DNA from: Apostichopus californicus | Taxonomy: Eukaryota > Echinodermata > Holothuroidea > Aspidochirotida > Stichopodidae | DNA: 24,939 nucleotides | Direction: 5' to 3' | Assembly (NCBI GenBank): GCA_020650975.1 | Contig: JAIPMN010001483.1 | Span: 1 to 24,939 of the forward strand | Notes under the pieces: model-generated | What the model saw: the letters and a program-made list of their open reading frames with translations, nothing else | Database searches by the model: none | Told to the model about the DNA's origin: nothing | Shown here: one piece after another, positions 1 to 10,300 of the stretch | Layout of the letters: every line of letters starts with the position of its first letter | Numbering within the stretch: the stretch's first letter is position 1 | Translations under genes and position numbers: made by a program

Positions 1-1044
1 GAAGAACATGACTAACCTTCTCCTCCCCCCCCTCCTCCATCTCCCCTTGTTTTTCCTCTCTGTCACCCCTCTTCTCCTAGCTCTCTTCCACCTTTTTACT
101 CCACACTTTTCTGTTTTTGTCCTCCTCTAACATACTCCCTACACCCTTCCTGTAATCCTCTCTTTGTCCCTCTACAGTTTATCTCCTACCTCTCCTCTTA
201 CCCCTGTTGGTTTTCTTCTTCTCTCCATCCCTTGTCTACTAATTCCCTTACATCTATCTCTTTTGTGTTCACCATGCTCATTAACCTGTCTGTATTCTGT
301 GTGTGTATTTGTCCCTTCTGTTACTGTAACTTGTCATTCAGCCTCTGAAGAAGATCCTGCTAGGATAAAAATGTCAGGCCCTTTTACTTTTACACATGAT
401 GAATATTTGCCAAATTAAGCCCCCCCCCCTCCCACCTCTATAAAAGAGGATAATTGTCATGAAATACCTTGTTTCGACCTCTTAAAAACTGTAAATATAG
501 GATGTTTAGGTAATTCAGAGCTCCAATTAAGTTTACCTTGAGAAAATATCAAGCAAGTAGTAGTAATCTAGACTGCTAAAATTCGGAAGTAACTGATTGA
601 CCGCAAAATCTTTTTCATTTTTAATGTTGTGGTCTCACATTAGGATATTCTTTGATGTTATCCAATAAGCAAAATTTTGGTTACTCTGCCATGTAGATTT
701 CAAAGCTTTGTTGATACACATTCTCAGTAAAACCAAACAAGGCAGCAATCATTTATACTGTCAAATATTTGTTGAACAAGTTGGAGAGGTAATTTCACAG
801 CACATAATCTAGTACTCAGCATTCCATTGCTAACTCAAAATCCACTATGTTCCAATTTCCAGCGGACGCACCAATCGTTAATAGTCCAAAATTCAACATA
901 TACTCTATGTGAAATACCTAAGTTTGTTTCTTTTTTCTTTTCTACTTTTTTGGCCCCAAGAGTTTCACTCATTAAGTAACCATTTAACAAGATAATGAAC
1001 AGAACAAGTCCCACACCAATTCTAATATGCCATCACCGTGCCGG
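1..1044. other. Downstream flank of TTLL6, no gene seen
   Basis: The first 330 bases are strongly C/T-rich on the plus strand, with many CTCC and TCTC runs, and a C-rich run lies at 419-436. The short open frame at 164-418 is a by-product of that bias. Between them lies a hammerhead-like motif (341-380). The rest is AT-rich and holds no recognisable gene. Confidence 0.6.
341..380 (+). repeat. Degenerate hammerhead-ribozyme-like repeat motif
   Basis: CTGAAGA (345-351) fits the conserved CUGANGA box. It is followed by a stem II-like hairpin GATCC-TGCTA-GGAT (353-366). The expected GAAA box reads AAAA, so the copy is likely inactive. Outer bases GCCT (341-344) and AGGC (376-379) can pair. Hammerhead motifs of this minimal type are known in Penelope-like retroelements and retrozymes. 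A related pair lies at 18161-18253. Confidence 0.5.
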
Positions 1045-1274
1045 TTAAAAGTTGACATGATTTTTTTATTGGAAAGGATTCATCCTTTGTGGCATGATAT
1101 AACTGTTATGACAATACCGCAATAAGTAAAGGTAGGATGCTTTAACAAGTTTAATGGTTGAATTTTTTGTGATATTCCCAGAGTTGCTCATGTTTACTTT
1201 GTACACTTTGGTTGAATTTTCAAATGCTTCTTTCAAACATTTGTAAACCAAGTCCAGAGATGTCATCAGGAAGC
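1045..1274 (-). other. TTLL6: Probable 3' UTR of TTLL6
   Basis: This stretch runs from the proposed stop codon to just past a canonical AATAAA at 1070-1065 (minus strand). G/T-containing sequence follows the signal. The exact cleavage position near 1045 is a guess from the usual 10-30 base spacing. Confidence 0.5.
1065..1070 (-). terminator. AATAAA polyadenylation signal
   Basis: This is a canonical hexamer on the minus strand, 205 bases after the proposed TTLL6 stop codon and in the correct orientation. The hexamer is common in AT-rich DNA, so its position is the main support. Confidence 0.5.
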
Positions 1275-1377
1275 TTACAGATGGAGGTTCAGAGACCAGA
1301 ACTGGGCACCACCCACCCATGAGGTGAGAAACAGAAGAGAAGGTTCTTCATCAGAAGAGTGTCTCAAGGAGGACTTT
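1275..1377 (-). CDS. TTLL6: TTLL6 exon 16 (probable terminal coding exon)
   Basis: A C/T-rich tract ending in CCCTTAG at 1378 precedes an exon that is open in only one frame, the one required by exon 15 (phase 2). It encodes KSSLRHSSDEEPSLLFLTSW then VGGAQFWSLNLHL and a TAA at 1277-1275. An AATAAA signal follows about 205 bases downstream. The stop codon overlaps a GTAAGC donor-like sequence, so read-through into a further exon outside the window cannot be excluded. Adding this exon makes the coding total exactly divisible by three. Confidence 0.68.
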
Positions 1378-4300
1378 CTAAGGGTCAAGGGGGAGGGGAT
1401 TATATTAGGACTCCCTCATAGAGTCCCAAGAAAGCTTGGCAGTCCACTCAAATATCTATCATGAAGAGTTATTACTTAAATCATTGAATAATGAGCTACC
1501 GCAACACAACAATAATAAAAAACCACACATGCTGACAGAAATTGCATCTAAAATGCATCTAAAACACACAAGCTATATGACATGCACTACAAACAATACC
1601 AAACCGTTACTAAAACACAACAAAATGGAAGAGGCCCTTAATAATCACTCAAGTCAAATTATCCTCAAGAATTTCCATAAGCCTTTCCTAAATTTCCACC
1701 CAACAAGTTGCAGACATTTTATTTGCTCTTCGAAATAATAATGCTTCTATGAGTAAAGAAGAGGGACATGTATGGTCCAGCTTTAATGTCCATGGTCAGT
1801 CTGAGGATTTTTGCAACTCCTAAATTAACCATGAAAAAAATCCCAATATTGAAGCAGAGCAACGTTTTAAATCAATAAAATTGTTTTGTATATAATCCAT
1901 CCTTTTTGCCTTTTATTTTTAATGATATGCTTTGACTGTACCCCCACCCCCACCTCCCTATTACATCTGCATACATGAAACAGAGGCCTGAAACACCAGG
2001 TGATGTAGTCCGAACTTCTAAAGCCCCATCGGGCCCAGGGACAATAACATCACTGGGCCCCCTTCTTGCAATTTTTGTTTTAGCTGTAACTATATTACAA
2101 AAACGATAATACACTATATATCCCATATTGTCTCAGGTCCCTTAATTAACCTTGGTCTCCAGGGTCACAGCCCGTTGGCCTTTTCTTCTCAGACATGTAA
2201 TGGATGCAATGCACATTGACAGTAACCTACAATGACCTTCACGACACACCATTCTATGCTATGAGATCACTACGCTAGCATGCATTGTGACGTATGATCA
2301 TTTTGAAGACCTACTGTATGGTATTCATCTTTTACCAAACTCTTCAAGGTCTTATAAATGGGCGACTGGGCGCCAAATCTCACAGATATGTCCGTCATCC
2401 AGCTTAAAATACAACAAAAACAAAAAGTGGGTAAAGGCAAGATGATTACACCAATCTTTGAATGACAATAGTGTCTTAATAAAACTATATTTTGGTCTTA
2501 CTTTGTACTCCATAGTTCGTTTCAAGCATTTCTTTCTAGCATAATTTGTATTCCATTGCTTGTTTCAAGCATTTCTTCTAGCATATTTTGTACTCCATTG
2601 GTTGTCTACCTTTTGACCCCAGGTTGGTCATCGGGACAAAAATGTCATAATGCCCCCTTTTTGGGCACTAATTCCTTTTTCCTTAAGTATACTACTAAAA
2701 TGATAATACACTATTCTTTATCCCATATTTTCCAGCACCCCGACCATAATTTCCTGAGATCTTTAATTGATCCTGTTTTTCAGTGCTTTAGTCCCTGACC
2801 CTCACCCCCCCACCCCCCACCCCTTCTTATCATGCCTGGTTCTTCCTTGGTGTCAGAACTAAATAATTTTGACTGTAACCTCTGTACATCTAATTCTGAT
2901 GGTCTTAACTACTTAAGGGTCTGACATTCTCAATGAGTCATGTATGCTTTTAAGGTTGATAATCTGGTAGGATTGTCAGTGGCAAGTAGTTTCTGTCGCA
3001 AATAGTTTCTGGTGGCAAATAGTTTCCGGTGGCAAGGACAGAATCTGTTTGCCTTCACATCAAAGGTATTTTCATTCTGTCATGAAACGGAATCTCTGCA
3101 AATACTGGATATGCCCAATAATTTCAAGTTTGACATCTAAATCAAATAGACTATAAAGTTATTTTAAACTATCGCAAAGTACTTAAGAGGAATGGAAGCG
3201 GGACGATATCGTGGCGACTTACCTCAATGGAGAATTATCGGCCCTCTCTCGACTGATGGTTGTCCTTCCAGAACCGTCTGGCCTATGTACTACAGGAGCT
3301 GGCCCTGATACAACACTCAGACTAGGTACGTTAGAAGCTGTGGAACCAAAAAAATACTGGAAATGTAGGTTTTCTATGCTTCGTTCCAAACATTTGTTCA
3401 TGTTGTGACTTTGATGGTGTAACATGGTAAAATATCACATTTATAACAATTGATATCAGCATCATAAATAAGAATAACATGAATAGATAAATATGCAGAC
3501 CATTAAATCATCAATAAACATAGATATAACCCCAACCCTCCCCTCACACCTTCCCTCCTCCCCCTTGACTCCAAAACTACAATATTACTGTGTGATCAAA
3601 CATGCTAGGATGTGAGTTTTCACCAGCACACTTCCAGCACATTTTAGAGCAAATTTTGAGAAAATAACCAACTTTGAACAATGGAATGTATGCCACAATA
3701 AATGTTCACAGGAAGGAAAGCAGTTTAAATGTAAGATAGATTTATGTGAACACATTTATGTGAACAAATTTAGCAGTGACTCCTTTAGCACAGGGGTCCT
3801 CAAAATGCAATCGAAACATTGTAACCCACCCCGCCAACAATATTGACCAACATTTTTGTATTAATCAGCACATGGATGCATACAAGGCCGGTAGGCTTGT
3901 GCACCCTACCAGCCTACCCTGATTGTTGCGCAATCTAGATTTAGTTTAGATCATGGTTCTCTCTGGCCCTTTGCTCACACTTCTCTTTCTCTCTGACCTT
4001 TGTACAAAATAAACAAACAGCCTGTCCTCTAGCACTACTTGAGAATGCTTACCATGTAATGTGTGAGGCATACTTGGACTAGGACTAATCCTAAGGAGGT
4101 TTGGGAAATTTTGACCGGATCCTCCATACGGACCTACGAAAGAGAGAAATACATTTCAGTCACCCTCTATGATAATGTAAGTTCCATTACTGCTATTACA
4201 TAGGGACTGGTCAACATTACATGTGTTAAAGATCACAAAGTGTTGGCATCAAATTGTAGCATGCTAGAAATGGTTAAAAGCTTTCAAGCATATTCATACA

Positions 4301-7300
4301 TTGGCAGGTATTGAGGCATGTTCAATCATTGACATGAGTCTCCATGATTATTAAATATATATGAAACAAAGCTAAATCGTTGTTGGAAGTTTGAAAATGA
4401 GTGGATATTATTTTCTCCCATATGTTTATAGTATACATTATTGGAAGGTGGAGGAGGGGGGGGGGCCCACAATTATTGTAAGGCATTGTGAAATACAGTT
4501 GTGTGACATACACCAAATTCACACACCCCCCAGTCTCCCATAAGGATTCATTTAATTTTTGCTAGCTGCACCTCTATCTGTTTAAGTTATAATAGTGCTA
4601 CTGGAGTCACAATTACCTAGTTGAAATAGTCCATTCTCAGTGTGATTAAGATGTCAATACAGGAATTAACTACGACCAATGTAATGTGCTCTTCACCATA
4701 TTACTGTCAGTCTAATATGCAAATTTGTAAAGTTCAAGCTGCCAAAAGCAGGACACACAATTCCCTAAAATCAACTTTAACTTCATATTTGCTAATATGT
4801 ACCCAACACTCCTCCCATTAACCTGACTACAACTTCTAGAATTCCGTTGACCAGACACAAATGTCATAACTTGCAGTGCATAAATACGGACAAAATAAGT
4901 ATTTTTTAGCAAAAGACATTGTCAGTCCTACAGGGGGATGATCATAAGGTCCAACCACACCAGCCTTTACCATCTACCCATACTCATAGATATTTTAGCC
5001 TCTCGAGACCTGTCATCGTTGCCGATGTGTGTTTTTTCATTAGCATGGTTAAAGGGAAATTTCCCCTTGGTCGAGGTCGGGCAAAGGTTAATGCTGCCCT
5101 CAATATTTTAATTTTTTTCCCTCCAAAATAGTTCCCTTACCATACTCTCTTCTGTTATCAAGAGCAGTAGCATCACTGTACATTCTTCTAGCCGGTGCGC
5201 TTCCAATACAGAGGTGACTATCGCTGCCTCTCCAGTCGCTGTGAGCATTGGCGTTCAGATTCAAGTTCATATAGGAGTTAGACCTGTTTCCGACTGTCAG
5301 AGAGGGCCCGCTGTTCCGTTTATCGTTCTCCAGCATGGTGGTGATGCTTCTCCAGTCTCCGGTGGTGCTCTGGTCGTATCGGACGTCCCTCTGCGATGAG
5401 AACCCTTTGCGAGGCATTAACCTCTGGCGTTGTATCAGATTACTGGAGGTGGTCCCCGCTGACCCTGCATAATACTCATGGGGGTTGCTGCCAAATTTCA
5501 TCCCCCTGGAAGATTGGAACGGTCCATGCGCTGCGACTCCCGTGCTGCCATTCGGAGGATGTGGGTACATTCTGTTTGAGGTAGTTGCCTACAGGATGCA
5601 AACAGTGTTTTACAACAAATAATCAGCAGTTTTTTTTTCAGCAGTTATATTTAATAAATCATTCTGAATCAACACTGAATAATTCTTTTCTGGGTAAAAT
5701 CTGTTCTGATCTTTCCCATCTAATTAGTCCATTTGTGTATTTATTATGAAATCTGAAGAAACTTTAGCAATTAATTTCATATGGACATTATCTATTGTAT
5801 ACAATTGTTGACCTTTTCTAATGTCACTAGTCCGACCCTGTAGGAATATATGACAATCTTGACCAATCGATTGACTGGAAATTACGGGACTTTTTTTTAT
5901 ATAGTATACAATGGGATATATATTTACAGTATGCTTTTCATAGAATCTGAAATATGTCATACTGCAAAAATTATGAGAACTGATTTGAATTGAAAGGGCA
6001 AAGTGATGAAAAAAATTGAGCAAACCACCTTCGCCCACAGCACTCACAATTGTAGCGAGAAATATGTTCTAATGTAAACTTTAGACGACCGATTGCCAAA
6101 ACAGAAAAAGAAGAATAACATTGACATGGCATGAGAAGTAATTGACACTGAAAAGTTAGAACAAGGAAGTGTACTGTGCGAATGTTTAATACAAATTTTA
6201 ACTGGAATGAAATCTTTCGCAATTATTAAATAAATAAATAATGGAAAGTGTTAAACAAACTTGAATAACATCGTAGTCAAACAATAACAAAACAAGAAAA
6301 AAAGATAAAAAAAAAACACATGCCTTCTTTACTTAAAGTAATTATGCAACTGGCTAGTAACTATTCTTCAATGTTTGTTTTGAGAAATTTGGTACAGGAT
6401 TTGCTTGGGGTTGTATATATACAGGGTTGTAGCTAGGATTTTGCAGGTGGCGGTTGAATTTTCTGGAGTGGCGGTTACCTGCGAATTCCGCGTCCTGGGG
6501 GAGGGGTATAAGGAGGGGTGTCCTCCTCCCCTTTTGAATTTTTTCCCCTTATGCACAGTGCTCAAATGCAAAATGGTGACTTATATGGCCATAGTTTGAG
6601 GCATACACATTCCACTACTTCAGACCATTATTTTGTGACACTATTTACTGAATTTTGTATTGTTCGATCAGAAGCGCGAGTGCCGGTCGGTATTAGAACT
6701 TTTTACTTGGAGTACCGGTCGGCAAACGTTAGTGCTGGCCAAGTCCGACTGGCGTAGCTACAACACTGTATATATATATACATTGTTGTGACATGTAATA
6801 GTCTTTTAGAATAGTGAGAGGTTATAATGTTGATCAATGTCAATAGCTATTTTCAATTTATGACAGCATTGGTATGTGTATAAATTCTAACATTGAGTAA
6901 ACCTTGTTGGTTTAACTGGCAAAATTAAAAAGAGAAGAAGAAAGATATTGATACATTCATATGAAGGCATGCAAAGTTATGGCAATATAAAGCGTTAAAT
7001 GAAAACAAATCATCTTAAAGCAGTTTGACAAAGAATGTACATTAAAGCTGTATATATTGAACTTGAAATCTACCAGGATTTGTATTATTTTTGTTTGGAA
7101 TGATATTTGTGATTCTGCCTGCCGAAACATTGTTGAGGCAAAGGCACAAATCCTCCCTTAGCTCGTTGGCATCCAATGTGGATCAAACAATTTCTGAGGC
7201 ACATCAAATTAAAAAATTTACATTTACAAGAGAATCACTTCTTGTGTAGGTTTTCCACAATTTAGTAAATTATTAACAGGAATAAGGATGAGTTGGTCAC

Positions 7301-10300
7301 AATTTAAAATGCTTTTCTCATATATTATGTTTTGAGAAAGCAAAGCAACAACCTGTTATTTCTGATATAAATTTAATTGCTTCACCTTTATAATAATTTG
7401 TTGGTTAGTGGAATCTTTCCTGAAAGCTTTGCTGTTAATTGTAGATGAGCCGAGTGAGGTGGATTCAAGAAAGTTGACTTCACTGTTTGTGGCTGAAGTT
7501 ATCTGCATTCCCCTAATCTGTTAGATGGATTAATCGTTAGGAATTATAACTGAGTCGGAAAATGGGGTTAATGTTAAACACAACTTGATGCGAAAATGAT
7601 AGAAACCAATAAAAACCAATCAGCAAAATGACAAAAAAAATGTCTCCAATAAATGATGCAAGTTTAATATACGATATAGCCATGGCACAAACATTAAAAA
7701 GCTGGTTGCATTATATGTTATTGAAAGAATAGGTTATATTTTGTCTTACTTGTGCACATTAGTATTTTGCAAAAAACTTAACTTTATTTCAGTACAATTG
7801 GTTAGTACAATTAACACTGGGTGTAATAAGTTTGATCATCAATAATAATTACATGCAAGAAACAATAGACTGCTTTATGAGTACAACTGGTTACACAGTA
7901 CAGGTTCAAGGGAAAAACTAAGTGCTTTATCATTGCAGGTGGTTAATAGCAATATGTCATGCACTGTTTTTCAAGTATCAATGAACTGCCAATAGTTAAT
8001 TAACTTATAAGTTAAACATGGGAAGATAAAATTGTTTCTCATTCGAGAGAATTTGGACAAATATGAAGGAAATGAAAAGAAGGGCAATGTTAACGTTAAA
8101 TCTCAGAAATAAGTCACTGAATAATATACATGTGTATCCTGGAATTGCCTAACGAAAAACCATGCAGAGAAGTCCATGAGTATTTTTTTGTATGATGAGT
8201 GAAGTTGGCATGTTTTTTTGCCAATTTCATGCGCATAACAACAGGCGAACAAAACTGAACAAGGTTCTTGAACTTGACAAGTGGAAGTACAGTATACAGC
8301 AAAGACCAGAAAATGTGTGAACGTTGCAGAAAATATTAAACATGTTGCAATAACAAATGAAGCAGGCACGAACACCGTGGATGAAAGGAAACCTCAAAGA
8401 GAGTTTCGATCCGGCACTGACGACACAGGAGAATAATGTCATCCACAGAAATAACTGACAAGTGGCTTTAAAGAAATTGTAAGAAAGATTGAAGCTGAAA
8501 TAATTCATGTTAAAGCATTCATGATGAACTGAACATCAATCAGTAAAAAGATGAATGAAGAACCAGACAAATTAATCCGATATACGAAGAACTGAAATGG
8601 TTTGATAGGAACATAGCAGGAATGCACCTTAATTCAGTTTAAATTGAAACCCAAGGGTTCTGTTTATTGCGAGAGAACAAAAGAGGCTTGAACAATACTG
8701 ATGGAGGAAAAATTAATGAGGAAAAAGTTAAAGAAAACTTCAGAAGTGGCTCAACGATTTAACAAGATCGTAATCAATAGATCATGCTGTCTATAGAATG
8801 ACAATGACAAAATGGCCTTATAGAACTTTTACCAAAGGAAGAAGGCTGAAATATTTCATGTAAAGGCATTTATAAACTGAACAGGAATCGCTCGGTGGAT
8901 AGAGAAATATGAAGACCAGCCAGAATAACTCTGATATGACTCTCATACGTAGCACGAACTTTACAAAACTGTTTATAAACTGGAAAGACTTCTGACAGGA
9001 AAATGAAGATGGCCTGATGCATGAAATTATGGATGATTGATCTTGACCCAAAGATGGAAACAAAACAAACAGAATACTTCTTGCTGTTTACTTGGTGTTA
9101 AAAAAAGAAAGAAGAATAATAACAAATGCAATATGCAAAACAACAAACAGATTGAGCCATTCTAAAAGAGGAATGCTCAAAACTGCAAAAATAGTAAACA
9201 TAGGAAACACCATAATCAAAGTTGGGGAATAACCTTATTAACCAAACACAAAAAGAGGGGGGGGGGGGAGGGAAATGAAAGAAAAACAAGAACCAATGTA
9301 AAGTAAGAGCAAATAGCAAAAGAATAGAAAGTTAACCGTGAAAAAAAGCATAGTATTCCCTTGATAAAAGTACAACAAAAGCATGAACAAATATAAACAC
9401 AGCTTTCAAAACAAGAAGACGGGAAAACATTGACAACACGATTTAAAGAAAATGGGAGCAAAACTGTGGCTGGGTTCATCAGGACGCACGGTTCTGGTTA
9501 CTACTATAACTACCTTCACAGACAATGGTTGGTTCTCATTCTTGATTTCTGTTGAGTTCCTCTGTCTATCAGTGGGATTTTTTCCTGAACTTAAGCTGCT
9601 GCAACAAACATCCACCATTCTAGAAGCCCCCTTGGTGAGTAAATACTGGTGCAGTCCCTCGCACTCCTCCGTACTTTTAGATTTCCTGTTGGGGGTCCAG
9701 TTTTTGATCGCTTCCACCGTCAGTATGCTATTCGTGGTCGGTTGGGCGTTGCCTTGCTTCCGGTTGACGATATTCATCCAGGTGTTTCTCTTAGAGGGAC
9801 TATCCGATCTCCCCGTACCGGGACTATCTTGTTGTCTCTTGGGGCTTTGAGACGTCATATGGTACATGGGATATCTCTGGTTCTCTCCTTTGTCATTGAT
9901 TATTTGACAGTGAGCATCGCAGGCGTGACCGTCCGCATCTTGGGACTGGGATTTTTGACGGTGATTATTCTGTTTTGATTTATCTCTTGCGTTTTGCAGG
10001 GGTGGAGCTTGCAAGTGGAGGTAACCACTGTTCTGGCTGAAGGACTGATTGCGGAAGTTAGAGGAGGTGTATACCCGAGGGTAACGTCTAAAGGAATACT
10101 AGGGAATAGAGGAAAAACACACAGAAAGGAAAGTGGAAGAGATAATAGCAAAGAGGGACAGAAAAGGGGTTGAGTTATACAGATTGCTGGTAGTAAGAAA
10201 ACAAAAGCATAAGAATGAAGAAAGTTCTACTACAAACGAGGAAGGGAAAGTGAGGGATAGATCAACGCTCTAAACATTTGTGGTTATGTCTCCATATAAT

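Larger units (their letters stand above)
1378..3222 (-). other. TTLL6: Intron 15 of TTLL6
   Basis: This 1845-base intron holds a diverged repeat pair (about 2015-2170 and 2620-2805), a 43-bp tandem repeat (2502-2610), a 17-bp tandem repeat (2979-3037) and C-rich runs near 2800-2822. The plus-strand ORF at 1436-1738 and the minus-strand ORF at 1872-2126 show no protein signature. Confidence 0.65.
5589..9513 (-). other. TTLL6: Intron 13 of TTLL6
   Basis: At 3925 bases this is the longest intron. It contains a hAT-type non-autonomous element (6422-6768), a candidate cassette exon (7386-7502), a diverged direct duplication (about 8480-9020) and a G-run at 9256-9268. The remainder is AT-rich with no recognisable gene; open frames on both strands here are unsupported. 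Confidence 0.65.

Noticed and set aside
1066-1320. Minus-strand open frame of 84 codons overlapping the proposed last exon
   Set aside because: It is in a different frame from the phase-consistent exon, has no recognisable protein signature, and lies mostly in the predicted 3' UTR.
3791-3807. CAGGGGTCCTCAAAATG resembling a DNA-transposon terminus
   Set aside because: No matching inverted end or target duplication could be found nearby.
5214-5584. Plus-strand open frames opposite exon 14
   Set aside because: They are antisense shadows of exon 14 without independent support.
9452-9978. Two long plus-strand open frames (132 and 109 codons)
   Set aside because: They are antisense to coding exon 13, which has in-frame splice sites and phase agreement.
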